From contig JAEZSO010000002.1 of the NCBI GenBank assembly GCA_023421795.1, positions 248,001 to 312,000 on the forward strand: a stretch of DNA of 64,000 nt, given 5' to 3'. The stretch is from Cyanobacteria bacterium OH_PDB_230 (lineage in GTDB: Bacteria; Cyanobacteriota; Vampirovibrionia; Gastranaerophilales; Gastranaerophilaceae). Shown in pieces: positions 9,334-17,928 of the stretch. The notes under the pieces are model-generated. The model did not search any database. It worked only from the letters and a program-made list of their open reading frames with translations, and was not told the origin of the DNA. The position numbers and the translations under genes are program-made. Positions within the stretch are counted from its first letter, which is position 1; each line of letters begins with the position of its first letter.

Positions 9334-9503
9334 TTTCTGTCTTCTCCACTTTATGCCTTGTTAAAGTGATTTATACCATATTTCAAGCGATTTTAAAATA
9401 GATTGATAGCTATAAAAAATAACGAAAGTGTATTCGTCTTTATTTTAAAAATAGAGCATAATCAAAGTATTAGAATATTTTTTTTTAAAGTGTTTGGGGT
9501 TAG

Positions 9504-10685
9504 ATGGAAATTTTAAATGATGTTGCTCCTATGAAGCAGGAAAGGCTTTATTACCTTGACTGGCTTAGAGTTTTCGCGATACTTATGGTGTTTGTTTTTC
9601 ACAATACGCATCTTTTTGATTTTATTGATTGGAGCGTAAAAAATAAAAGTGAAAGCCCGGTTATGATGCTTGTTTTTCTTTTGATTCATTTTTGGAGCAT
9701 GCCGTTTTTCTTTCTTTTGGCAGGTGCCGGTACAAGATTTGCATTAGAGTCGAGGTCGAAAAGAGAGTACCTTCTTGAGAGGGTAAAGAGGCTTATAGTA
9801 CCTTTAATTATCGGGATATTATTGCTTGCTCCTCCGCAAGGTTATGTTGAAAGTCTTGGTAAACTTAATTTTCACGGTTCGTATTTGAACTATTATCCTC
9901 AATTCTTTATAAAGTTGTTTGACAATTTCAATTTGTCGTCGTTAGGCTACAACTTATATCATCTTTGGTTTTTAGGTTTTCTTTTTGTTTTTTCTTTTAT
10001 GGCACTGCCGCTTTTTATGTGGTTAAAGGGAGAGCGAGCAAAGAGATTTATCTCTAAACTGGCTGGTTTTTGCGATAAAAAATGCGTTATTTTCTTATTT
10101 GCAATCCCTGTTTTGCTTTCACACTTGGCTTTAAGGGTAACTTTCCCAAATTACATGGATGTTGCGGATTTTTTCTATTGGTTTATCTATTTTCTGTATG
10201 GGTATATCTTGTTTTCCAACGAAAAATTCAGACAGGCGATAAATAACCATGAGAAAACGGCTTTTGTGATTGCCGCTTCGTGCATATTGGTGATGGTAAT
10301 CCTTTTGCTTTTGGGGTGCAGTGTAAATTGGCTGGAGTATCCTAATTATTCTTTCCTGTCGATATTTTTTATGGTCATTTACAGCTTGCTTACTTGGTCT
10401 TGGGTTGTTTTTTTGTTGAGTTTCGGATCTAAATCGTTTAATTTCAGCAATAAATTCTTAAAATATTCAAGCGAGGCCGTACTCCCGTTTTATTTGCTTC
10501 ATCAGACATTTATTCTTGTTATCGGTTATTATGTTGTTCAATGGGATATGGATATAATTTATAAATTTCTGATTATTTTTTCTATATCTTTGCTTATGAC
10601 TGTCGGGACATATGATTTGTTCGTCAGAAGGGTCAATTTGTTTCGGGTTTTATTTGGGATGAAGCGTATAAAAAAATATGTTTGA
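9504..10685 (+). CDS. Acyltransferase 3 family integral membrane protein
   Basis: This 393-residue protein has about ten membrane helices. It opens with the family signature YYLDWLRVFAILMVFVFHNT, where the histidine after the first helix is the conserved candidate catalytic residue. SRSKREYLLERVKRLIVPLIIG is the typical loop before helix 3, and YLLHQTFI near the end is also characteristic. It most resembles the OpgC/MdoC-like branch, which moves acyl groups onto exported glycans. The acceptor cannot be told from sequence. It stands alone between two unrelated genes. Confidence 0.85.
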   Translation: MEILNDVAPMKQERLYYLDWLRVFAILMVFVFHNTHLFDFIDWSVKNKSESPVMMLVFLLIHFWSMPFFFLLAGAGTRFALESRSKREYLLERVKRLIVPLIIGILLLAPPQGYVESLGKLNFHGSYLNYYPQFFIKLFDNFNLSSLGYNLYHLWFLGFLFVFSFMALPLFMWLKGERAKRFISKLAGFCDKKCVIFLFAIPVLLSHLALRVTFPNYMDVADFFYWFIYFLYGYILFSNEKFRQAINNHEKTAFVIAASCILVMVILLLLGCSVNWLEYPNYSFLSIFFMVIYSLLTWSWVVFLLSFGSKSFNFSNKFLKYSSEAVLPFYLLHQTFILVIGYYVVQWDMDIIYKFLIIFSISLLMTVGTYDLFVRRVNLFRVLFGMKRIKKYV

Positions 10686-10789
10686 TAAATATTATTTGTT
10701 TTGCTTAATCAGGAAGTATAACCTGACTTCTTTTAAATATTACACTTTAAGGGAATTAAATCTCGGTGATTGTTTAGTATAATGACAAT

Positions 10790-10832
10790 GCCCGAGGATC
10801 TCAGGATTATAAGACCCTCCGGGCTTTTTTTT
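10790..10832 (+). terminator. Strong intrinsic terminator, directly behind a -10-like box
   Basis: GCCCG..AGG..TCT pairs with AGA..CCT..CGGGC around a short loop, followed by eight T's. It could end transcription of the acyltransferase gene, whose stop is about 105 bp upstream. A perfect TATAAT (10778-10783) lies 6 bp before the stem, so a very short RNA made from its own promoter is also possible. Confidence 0.8.
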
Positions 10833-10923
10833 ATGCCTTTAAGGTAAAATTTAAGAGCCTTTTCAGATAGATTAAGTTAGTAATGTAATTGAAAAAGGTT
10901 TCAATAAAAAAGATAATTATAAG

Positions 10924-11757
10924 ATGAGACTTATCAGAAGATTATTAATTTGTTTCTTTATTTTTACCGTATTTTTTCAATTTGATATTGTTGAAGCCAA
11001 AGAATCAAAATTACGAATCGAAACGGTATCTTATTCCGCTGACTTGCAGGCAGATTTATTCAGTATGCCTTCAGTAAAAAAAGTCCCAGCGGTAATATTA
11101 GTCCACGGCGGTTATTGGCTTCACGGTGATAGAAAAGAAATGTCCGATTTTGCGACAAAGCTTGTTCAAAACGGCTTTTTGGTAATGTCCATAGATTATC
11201 ATTTGCTGCCAAAATACAGTCAACAAAGTCAAACGAAGGATATAATAAACGCAATTTGTTGGTTGAAGGCGAACAGCAAAAATTTGGGTATCAATCCGAA
11301 CAAAATAGGGGTTGTAGGAGTTTCTGCAGGAGGATATTTGGCCGCTTGGGCCGCGACGCATGATGAAGTCATAAATGGAGTACACAGCCTCCCTAATGCG
11401 GTGGTAAGCTTATACGGCCCTTGGGATTTGACCAAAGAGGCGGAAAAAGAACTTTCTTCTGAGTCAACGCAGTTGGTTGAAGTAGTTGAAAAATTCTGTG
11501 CAGGGCAAAACCGAAAAACGCTTTCTCCCATATTTGCCATATCTAAAAACACCCCGCCGGTTTTGTTGGTCCATGGCGATGAAGATAAAATTGTTCCGGT
11601 GTCGCAATCTGTAAAAGCTTATGAAAAATTAAAAGAAAACGATTGTAAGTGCAAATTGGTTATCGTGCCTAATTTTGGGCATTGTTCTCTAAATACAAAA
11701 AGCTCTTTTCAAGCTATTGACATCTCAACTGAATTCTTAAACAAGGTTTTAAAGTGA
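10924..11757 (+). CDS. Secreted alpha/beta-hydrolase, esterase/lipase family
   Basis: The 277-residue protein has an N-terminal signal peptide (LLICFFIFTVFFQF, cleavage near VEA). The catalytic triad can be read: oxyanion-hole HGGYW (61-65), nucleophile elbow GVSAGG (S134), acid in HGDEDKIVP (D221) and base in NFGH (H253). The arrangement fits the BD-FAE/hormone-sensitive-lipase-like esterases. The location is probably periplasmic. The substrate is unknown. It is convergent with the pentapeptide-repeat gene, only 14 bp away. Confidence 0.85.
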   Translation: MRLIRRLLICFFIFTVFFQFDIVEAKESKLRIETVSYSADLQADLFSMPSVKKVPAVILVHGGYWLHGDRKEMSDFATKLVQNGFLVMSIDYHLLPKYSQQSQTKDIINAICWLKANSKNLGINPNKIGVVGVSAGGYLAAWAATHDEVINGVHSLPNAVVSLYGPWDLTKEAEKELSSESTQLVEVVEKFCAGQNRKTLSPIFAISKNTPPVLLVHGDEDKIVPVSQSVKAYEKLKENDCKCKLVIVPNFGHCSLNTKSSFQAIDISTEFLNKVLK

Positions 11758-11771
11758 TTGCTAAAATATAG

Positions 11772-12164
11772 TTACCAGCAGCTTCCCAAGGAATCTTCCG
11801 CGCAAATTCTTCCATCTACCCAAGTGGCAAAACCTAGTTTTGCACCTTTAAATATCGTTCCTGTGATTTTTGCGCCTTTGAAATTGGCTTCTTCTAAATC
11901 CGCGTGTTTAAAAATAGCTCTTGATAAATCAGCGTTTTCAAAATTGGCTCCTTCAAGCTCTGCATGGGAGAAATCTCTTCCCCTTAAATCCATTCCCTGC
12001 ATATCAGCTTCTTCCAGTTTTGCTCTTGATAAATGCTTTTCTCCTCTTAAAAGAGCTTTGTAATCTTCCTGGTCAAAATCGCAATTCATTTTTTTTGCCA
12101 AAACAGCACCTGCAGTTAAAATAATTGCAAATACTATAATTATAAATCTTTTGGTTTTTTGCAT
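11772..12164 (-). CDS. Exported pentapeptide-repeat protein
   Basis: The 130-residue protein has a signal peptide or anchor at residues about 8-23. It then has about nine pentapeptide units of the A(D/N)LxX type (ADMQG, MDLRG, RDFSH, AELEG, ANFEN, ADLSR, AIFKH, ADLEE, ANFKG), which fold into a four-sided right-handed helix. Two cysteines near the C terminus (ICAEDSLGSC) could form a disulfide in the periplasm. Its start lies inside the end of the upstream barrel gene (25-bp overlap), so the pair is translationally coupled. The function is unknown. Confidence 0.75.
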   Translation of the reverse strand: MQKTKRFIIIVFAIILTAGAVLAKKMNCDFDQEDYKALLRGEKHLSRAKLEEADMQGMDLRGRDFSHAELEGANFENADLSRAIFKHADLEEANFKGAKITGTIFKGAKLGFATWVDGRICAEDSLGSCW

Positions 12165-12898
12165 GATGGCTCCTCCTTTTTATTTATTTTAAATTCACTT
12201 AACGAACCAAATTTAGAAACAGAAATGTTGAAACCCAACGGATCATCGGCTCTATTAGGAATTATTACCGCGCTTGTTATTGAAATGGCAGGAATAGGCC
12301 TATACTTTAAACCTACACCCATTCTGCCGTATGAGTGATCTCCTGATATCCAATCTACTGCGAGTCTGAGTTTGTTTGAAACAAGTACTTGTTCAAAACC
12401 GAGCAAAGCTCCGCTTCTATCCGGCATGCTTCTTGGTCCGTGAGCGTATACGCCCGCGGTTAAAGTTGTTTTTGTTTTCCTGATTCTTTGTGATACGTGT
12501 GTGTATAAAACAGTATCGGGTGTTGCTTTTAAAGATAGATAAGGGCTGACGGAAGCGCCCACGGTAAGTCTTGAGGATTGATTTATAAAGAAAACTTTTT
12601 TAATGGCTAAATTTCCTCTTACTACGCTTTCGCTGTCTTGGTTTATGGTTGTTCCTACTCCTGTAGCAAATTCAAAGCCGTGTCCTAACCCTAAAATCAC
12701 AGATGGGGTTATTACACCGGAGTTGCTGCTTGAGAATGGATTTAATCTGTTGGATTCTTTTAAAATGATTTGTTCTGCAGGTAAAACTTCAGATGATGGG
12801 ACGCTAATGATAGTTTGCTCGGCATTTGCACATTGATTAGTAGTGCGAATGCAGAAAACGAGAGAAAAAACCAGTATGGGTATTATTTTTTTATTCAT
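12140..12898 (-). CDS. Exported protein, probable outer-membrane beta-barrel
   Basis: The 252-residue protein starts with a signal peptide (MNKKIIPILVFSLVFCI, cleavage near ANA). The remainder alternates polar and hydrophobic residues with repeated glycine and aromatic turns (GLGHGFEFATGVGTTIN, SRLTVGASVSPYLSL, TLTAGVYAHGP, RMGVGLKYRP), the look of transmembrane beta-strands. I recognise no named family. The last residues are charged (KKEEPSCKKPKDL) and lack a C-terminal aromatic, so it may end in a periplasmic tail. It is coupled to the pentapeptide-repeat gene. Confidence 0.6.
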   Translation of the reverse strand: MNKKIIPILVFSLVFCIRTTNQCANAEQTIISVPSSEVLPAEQIILKESNRLNPFSSSNSGVITPSVILGLGHGFEFATGVGTTINQDSESVVRGNLAIKKVFFINQSSRLTVGASVSPYLSLKATPDTVLYTHVSQRIRKTKTTLTAGVYAHGPRSMPDRSGALLGFEQVLVSNKLRLAVDWISGDHSYGRMGVGLKYRPIPAISITSAVIIPNRADDPLGFNISVSKFGSLSEFKINKKEEPSCKKPKDL

Positions 12899-13153
12899 CT
12901 ATCTTCTATCACCATCTAAATCACATATAACAACAAACCGGGCTCACTTAAATAACTTAATCGCAGATATTCTATAATTCTTCGCTAACGTTTTTTTTCA
13001 ATCTTTTCTATATTAACATATTCCAGATAAGTGTTTATAATATAAATTGCTTAATTTTTAAAGTATCGAAATGGGATTTGTATTCCAATTTTGCTTTAAT
13101 AACTATCTTTATTTGAGGAATGTTTTTTCTTTACGTCTGATTCTTATTTTGGT

Positions 13154-13159
13154 TATAAT
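13154..13159 (+). promoter_or_regulatory. -10 box placed for a leaderless mRNA
   Basis: A perfect TATAAT ends 8 bp before the ATG at 13168, with a weak TTTACG about 18 bp upstream of it. Transcription would begin at or next to the start codon, and no ribosome-binding sequence is present. Confidence 0.5.
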
Positions 13160-13167
13160 TGTTTAAT

Positions 13168-14178
13168 ATGAAAGTAAATAAACAAAACAATCAAAATATA
13201 TCTTTTAAGGGTTCATTTTATAATAATAAAATTTTATTGAAAAGTCTTAAATTGGCGGGGGAAAAAGGTGCACTTGTAGCCGCCGGAACAACGCTGGCTT
13301 GTTCTACAGTAGTTAGACCCGTTGCAATCTTGTTAACACCAGATTCTTCTAAGGAAGATAAGCAATTTGCCTGCGCAAAATCAATAGAATCAGGCATCCT
13401 GGGCACGGTTTTAACCGCTTCTATATTTGCTCCTGTGTCAAAGGTAATCGACAATATTTCTAAAGAGCCTAAAAAATATCTGAAACCTTCAACGGTTGAA
13501 AAGTTACAACAATCCGCCAAGACTCTTGATGAGGCTCCTGCCTATAACTTTATAAAACAAATTGCCAAAATGAGCCCCGAGCTTATCGCAGTGCTTCCTA
13601 AAGCTCTGATATCCGCTGCTTTGATTGTTCCGGTTACAAAGTTTATTTTTAACAGAAAGCCCAAAGAGAAAAAAGAAGAGATAAGATCTTCGTCTTCAAT
13701 GCCTTCGTTTAAAGGTTCTCCTTTAAATCTTTCAAAGAAAATCGTCGGAATCATGGAAAATCAGGATGTTCAAAAAGCTGCGTTGAAATATAAAGATACA
13801 AATTTTATCCAGCATGCACTGAACTTGAAAGATTTATTTGCGACTGTTTGTTTTTCCGTAATGACGGCATTTAACCCTAAAATGAAAAAGGAAAATAAAA
13901 ACCCCCTGATATACAATACGGTTATTTCGACTGCGCTTACGGTGGTTGGGGGTTATGCTGCTAATAAGGCTCTTGATAGACCTTTAGAAAAATTCACGAG
14001 GAATTTTATAAAAGCAAATCAGGCAGATCAAAACTTGTATAAATATTTAAACGGCATCAAGGTGCTAAAACCAATCGTCATATTAAGCTCGTTGTATTAC
14101 GTTGCAATTCCTATGTTATCGACCTTTTGGGCAGGAAAATTTTCTAAAAATAATCAAAGCAGTAAAGCAGCGGTTTAA
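13168..14178 (+). CDS. Membrane-associated protein with N-terminal SFKG tag, function unknown
   Basis: From the ATG at 13168 the protein has 336 residues; an upstream TTG at 13159 is in frame but overlaps the -10 box. ISFKGSF lies at residues 11-17, and a second SFKG at 180-183 divides two similar halves. Each half has hydrophobic, alanine-rich segments (around 30-56 and 75-92, then 137-160 and the C-terminal third). It has no cleavable signal. A short N-terminal SFK(G) tag also occurs in several other proteins of this window. It is followed after 2 bp by pnuC and probably co-transcribed. I do not recognise an enzymatic domain. Confidence 0.75.
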   Translation: MKVNKQNNQNISFKGSFYNNKILLKSLKLAGEKGALVAAGTTLACSTVVRPVAILLTPDSSKEDKQFACAKSIESGILGTVLTASIFAPVSKVIDNISKEPKKYLKPSTVEKLQQSAKTLDEAPAYNFIKQIAKMSPELIAVLPKALISAALIVPVTKFIFNRKPKEKKEEIRSSSSMPSFKGSPLNLSKKIVGIMENQDVQKAALKYKDTNFIQHALNLKDLFATVCFSVMTAFNPKMKKENKNPLIYNTVISTALTVVGGYAANKALDRPLEKFTRNFIKANQADQNLYKYLNGIKVLKPIVILSSLYYVAIPMLSTFWAGKFSKNNQSSKAAV

Positions 14179-14180
14179 AA

Positions 14181-14894
14181 ATGATTGAAGTTTCAGCCAG
14201 CCCCACAAAAAGTGTTGTTATAAAAAAAGTATCAAACTGGTCCAAGTTTGAAACGCTTTTCTTTTTGTTTTCTGTTGTGATTGTCGTATTTTCTTCTTTT
14301 TATATGGGCGATTCTCTGCTTGCTTTGGTATCAGCTGTTTGCGGGATTATTTATACGATACTTGCCGGTAAAGGCAAGGTTTATTGTTATTTTTTCGGCA
14401 TAATAGGAACTCTTTGTTGTGCCTATCTTTCTTATGATATAGCTTTTTACGGAAATTTTATATTGCATTTTGCGTATTATTTTCCTATGGAGGTTATTGG
14501 TTTTTTTACCTGGAGAAAGCATATAGACAAATCAACAAATGAAATCATAAAAGAAAAACTTTCCAAAAAAGAACTTCTCTCTATGATTGTTATGGTTGTT
14601 ATTGCAACGTTTTTCACGTACCTTCTGTTCGTGAAAATAGGGGACAAATCTCCTTTTGTTGATGCTTCTATGACCGTACTTTCGGTTGCGGGAATGATTT
14701 TAACTGTCAGAAGGTCCATAGAACAGTGGATTGTCTGGACATTCGTTAACTTTTTATCAATTATCATGTGGTTCGATGCTTGTTCTGCAGGTGAAAAGGT
14801 CTTTTCTATATTTATCGTAAGAATTATATATTTTATTTTAGGCATTTACTTTTTTATTAAATGGAAAAACTCCAGTCTCAAAATACAAGCTTAA
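14181..14894 (+). CDS. pnuC: PnuC family nicotinamide riboside/mononucleotide transporter
   Basis: The 237-residue protein has seven to eight membrane helices. It carries typical PnuC stretches: GKGKVYCYFFGIIGTLCCAYLS, YYFPMEVIGFFTWRKH, and RRSIEQWIVWTFVNFLSIIMW, where the W..WxxxN pattern lines the substrate path. PnuC proteins take up NAD precursors by facilitated diffusion. NudC, which makes NMN from NAD(H), lies 2 kb downstream, so NAD turnover is a shared theme. The gene begins 2 bp after its tagged neighbour. Confidence 0.88.
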   Translation: MIEVSASPTKSVVIKKVSNWSKFETLFFLFSVVIVVFSSFYMGDSLLALVSAVCGIIYTILAGKGKVYCYFFGIIGTLCCAYLSYDIAFYGNFILHFAYYFPMEVIGFFTWRKHIDKSTNEIIKEKLSKKELLSMIVMVVIATFFTYLLFVKIGDKSPFVDASMTVLSVAGMILTVRRSIEQWIVWTFVNFLSIIMWFDACSAGEKVFSIFIVRIIYFILGIYFFIKWKNSSLKIQA

Positions 14895-15063
14895 ATCAAT
14901 CGTAAAAAAGCCCGAAATACTTGCCTTTACAAAATATTATCTAAAAGGGTTAGTAGGCCCCTGTCGTTCTGGTGGATAAAAACAGATATTTTGAAGATTA
15001 AAATACTATGTTGAAATTGTTAAAAATTCGAGTTTTGACGAGTGAATAGAAATATAAAAAATT

Positions 15064-16110
15064 ATGAGAACGAAAACAATTACAGATTTTAACCTGGCAG
15101 CTGAAAAATACTTAAAAGTCGAGAACCTGCCACGAGACTGGGAAGATAATATTGAGGATAATCTTTATCTGGAAAAGCGTTTTCTTGAACTAGTTGAACA
15201 GATAGACGATTCTGAAAAATCTTATTATGTTTTCAGAAATTCTCTTGGGAAGATAGACACACAATTTTTAATAAGTAAAACCGAAGACAATGATATAGCA
15301 ATGTTTACGCCTTTTAAGGTGCCGGTTATAATGAATTCTGTTTATTTTCCTTTTACTCTCTCCAAGCCTGCCGGCGTGTTTGGCGGTGAGACAAAACAAG
15401 AAGTTTCTAAATTTTTAAGGAGCATAAAAGGGTTTAAAATGATTTTAAACGTGGATGAAAATTACACTTTAGATGGTTTTGCCCGCGGCTTAATCCTTCC
15501 AAGATGCGTCCTTCCCATAAAATGGAATTCTTTTGAAGAGTATATGTCTTCTCTTAGATCAGGTTATAGAAGAAGATACAATATCGCGCTGAATAAATCA
15601 AAGGACCTCAATTTTTATATTCTTAAAAATAACAAGCTTGAATTCACCGAAGAAATGTACAAGCTGTACCTTGATGTGTACAATAATGCCCCTTACAAAC
15701 TGGGGAAAGTTTCGATTGATTTTTTCAGGCAGGACTATTTTGTTATTTTGGTGCTGGATAATGAAGACGGCACCCAAGGGTTTGCCCATTTGCACGAAAA
15801 CGGGGACGAACTCATATTTGAATTTGTAGGGTTAGATAAACAAAATATTTTAACGTACGACACTTACATAAGGGTTCTAATCGAGATAGTCAGATACGGC
15901 ATAGAAAAAGGTTTTAAGAGCATAGATTTCGGGCAAACGACCGATGACGCCAAACTTAAACTGGGATGCAAGTATGAGATGCTTTATGTTCTGCTTAATC
16001 ATTCAAACCCGATAATAAATTTCTTTTGCAAGAAAATGGTTTCATTGCTTGAATATAAACCCCTGGATGAAAGTAGTTTTCATATTTTTAAAGAAAATAA
16101 AGAACAATAG
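15064..16110 (+). CDS. GNAT-fold acyltransferase of the FemAB/BioF2-like type
   Basis: The 348-residue protein ends in a GNAT-like half. The middle has LRSGYRRRYNIALNKSKDL, typical of FemAB/BioF2-like enzymes that bind acyl-CoA or aminoacyl donors. FVGLDKQNILTYDTYIRVLIEIVRYGIEKGFKSIDFGQTT is the characteristic alpha-beta region with the cofactor-side helix. Such proteins transfer acyl or aminoacyl groups to cell-envelope or peptide substrates. No signal or membrane helix is present. A TATAAA box ends 5 bp before the ATG and no ribosome site is visible. Confidence 0.7.
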   Translation: MRTKTITDFNLAAEKYLKVENLPRDWEDNIEDNLYLEKRFLELVEQIDDSEKSYYVFRNSLGKIDTQFLISKTEDNDIAMFTPFKVPVIMNSVYFPFTLSKPAGVFGGETKQEVSKFLRSIKGFKMILNVDENYTLDGFARGLILPRCVLPIKWNSFEEYMSSLRSGYRRRYNIALNKSKDLNFYILKNNKLEFTEEMYKLYLDVYNNAPYKLGKVSIDFFRQDYFVILVLDNEDGTQGFAHLHENGDELIFEFVGLDKQNILTYDTYIRVLIEIVRYGIEKGFKSIDFGQTTDDAKLKLGCKYEMLYVLLNHSNPIINFFCKKMVSLLEYKPLDESSFHIFKENKEQ

Positions 16111-16111
16111 C

Positions 16112-16732
16112 TTAGCTGCGAAGCATCGCGAATTGATTTGATTCTTTCTCTGGCAGTGTTGTTGTATCTTTTAAACAAAACCCGAAATGACTGTACATAT
16201 CGACATTACAGGCGTTATTGGTTTCAAGATAACAAGCTATTTTTTCAGAATCCAGCCAGTTTAAAACAGGTTTCATGGTTTTTGAACCGAATCCTTGACC
16301 TTGTTTTGCAGGTGAAACTCCAAACTGGAAAATATACCAAGTATTTGATGGAATGATTTTGCTTCTTATTTTAATGCAGTGTTTTTCATATTCCAAAGAT
16401 CTTATAATTACGCCAAAGCCCAATGATAGTATTGCTTTTAAGCCGCCTGTTTTGATGCAGTCCCATAAAGAAAGTTCTGAATTTTTTATTGGGGCAATGA
16501 TAATAAACCCATCTATGTTTTCACTTTCTGCAAACATATGCATTTTGTTATGTGCCGCTTTATACAGAAGCAAATAGTAGTCGGATAAGGCTTTAATCGT
16601 CAACCTGGAAGATAATAGGAATTTACTGCTCTCATCGTCCAGAAAAGCTTGTGCGGCTACTTCTGCGCACTTTCTTAAATCCTCTTTTTTTATTTTGTAT
16701 AATCCTTCAATATTAAGTTCTTCCTTCTTCAT
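16112..16732 (-). CDS. GNAT family N-acetyltransferase
   Basis: The 206-residue protein has the acetyl-CoA-binding motif FQFGVSPAKQGQGFGSKTM (V.P..QG.G.G), preceded by a beta-strand. The C-terminal part has YLETNNACNVDMYSHFGF, typical of motif B. The start ATG has a GGGGATT ribosome site. It is convergent with the FemAB-like gene with a 1-bp gap. The acceptor is not evident. Confidence 0.85.
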   Translation of the reverse strand: MKKEELNIEGLYKIKKEDLRKCAEVAAQAFLDDESSKFLLSSRLTIKALSDYYLLLYKAAHNKMHMFAESENIDGFIIIAPIKNSELSLWDCIKTGGLKAILSLGFGVIIRSLEYEKHCIKIRSKIIPSNTWYIFQFGVSPAKQGQGFGSKTMKPVLNWLDSEKIACYLETNNACNVDMYSHFGFCLKDTTTLPEKESNQFAMLRS

Positions 16733-16929
16733 AATCCCCGTTCTCGTTGACTTTTGTTAAATTAATCACGTATAAGCGTAATCCACAACATTATAGCCGA
16801 TTGCTCAAATATTGCCATAAAGCGGGATTTTGACTTATAAGGCTGCTTGAGTTTTTAATGTAAATTCTACTTCTCGCTCTATCTGTGCTAAATTATTAGT
16901 GTGATAAACCGTAAGGCCAGATAGTATAA

Positions 16930-17784
16930 ATGCTACATGAGATATCCCCACATAATTTTAATAATGAATATAGCCCCAAAAGACCTCAAAATGGGGATTA
17001 TTTGTTGGTTTTTTCCGGGGAAAATATTTTAATGAAGCCTTCTTCAGACGAGTTAACTTTTACAAGTGCTGAAGAAATAAAAGAACTGAACCCGAATGCT
17101 TTTAAAGATGCTGTTTATTTATTTTCCATGGATAATGTATCAATTTTTTGTGTTTTTGATCCGATAAAAGAGTCTGAAAATTTTAAATATGTAAATCTAA
17201 TGAATCTTAGAGACACCTTGCCGGAATGGATGCTATTTATTGCAGCTACAGCTGGTCATCTCTCAAAATGGTATGACACAAACAGGTTTTGCGGCAGATG
17301 TTCCGATCAGATGCACTTTTCTGAAAAAGAAAGATCATTATGTTGCAAAAAGTGCGGGTTAATAAAATACCCCAAAATAACCCCCGCGGTTATCGTTGCT
17401 ATTACAGATAAAGATAAAATTTTACTTACGCGCTATTCAGACAGGCCATACAAAAAACTTTCTTTGGTGGCAGGGTTTGTAGAAATTGGAGAAACCCTGG
17501 AAGAAGCCCTGAAGAGAGAGGTAATGGAAGAAGTGGGGCTAAAAGTTAAAAACTTCAGGTATTTTAAAAGCCAACCCTGGGCTTTTTCCCAATCACTTCT
17601 TATGGGTTTTTTTGTGGAGCTTGAAGGGAGTCCTAATGTTACTGTCGATGAGTCAGAATTGTCAGAAGCGACCTGGTTTTCAAGAGAAGAGATACCTCCT
17701 TGCGAAACAACTTTGAGCCTTACAAATGAAATGATTGAAGCGTTTCGCACAAATAAAATTGATTCTTTATCATCATTTTTATGA
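16930..17784 (+). CDS. nudC: NAD+ diphosphatase / NADH pyrophosphatase NudC
   Basis: The 284-residue protein has all NudC landmarks. A Cys4 zinc ribbon is present at C121, C124, C139 and C142. The Nudix box GX5EX7REVMEEVGL spans residues 182-204. The NADH-specific SQPWAFSQS motif is at 214-222. The enzyme splits NAD(H) into NMN(H) and AMP and can remove NAD caps from RNA. The N terminus (MLHEISPHNFNN) looks like related NudC proteins, supporting this ATG although no ribosome site is seen. Confidence 0.95.
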   Translation: MLHEISPHNFNNEYSPKRPQNGDYLLVFSGENILMKPSSDELTFTSAEEIKELNPNAFKDAVYLFSMDNVSIFCVFDPIKESENFKYVNLMNLRDTLPEWMLFIAATAGHLSKWYDTNRFCGRCSDQMHFSEKERSLCCKKCGLIKYPKITPAVIVAITDKDKILLTRYSDRPYKKLSLVAGFVEIGETLEEALKREVMEEVGLKVKNFRYFKSQPWAFSQSLLMGFFVELEGSPNVTVDESELSEATWFSREEIPPCETTLSLTNEMIEAFRTNKIDSLSSFL

Positions 17785-17928
17785 TGTCATTTTGAAGAAT
17801 CAAGGCAGAAACGAGTATAGACCTTTTATCTGGTAATTTAGTATAATTAGTGAAATGGGATTTTTTACATTCAATCGCACTCTTTTTGTTTTGAAAAACT
17901 CATTTTTTAAAAATTAAAGTAAGGTAAT

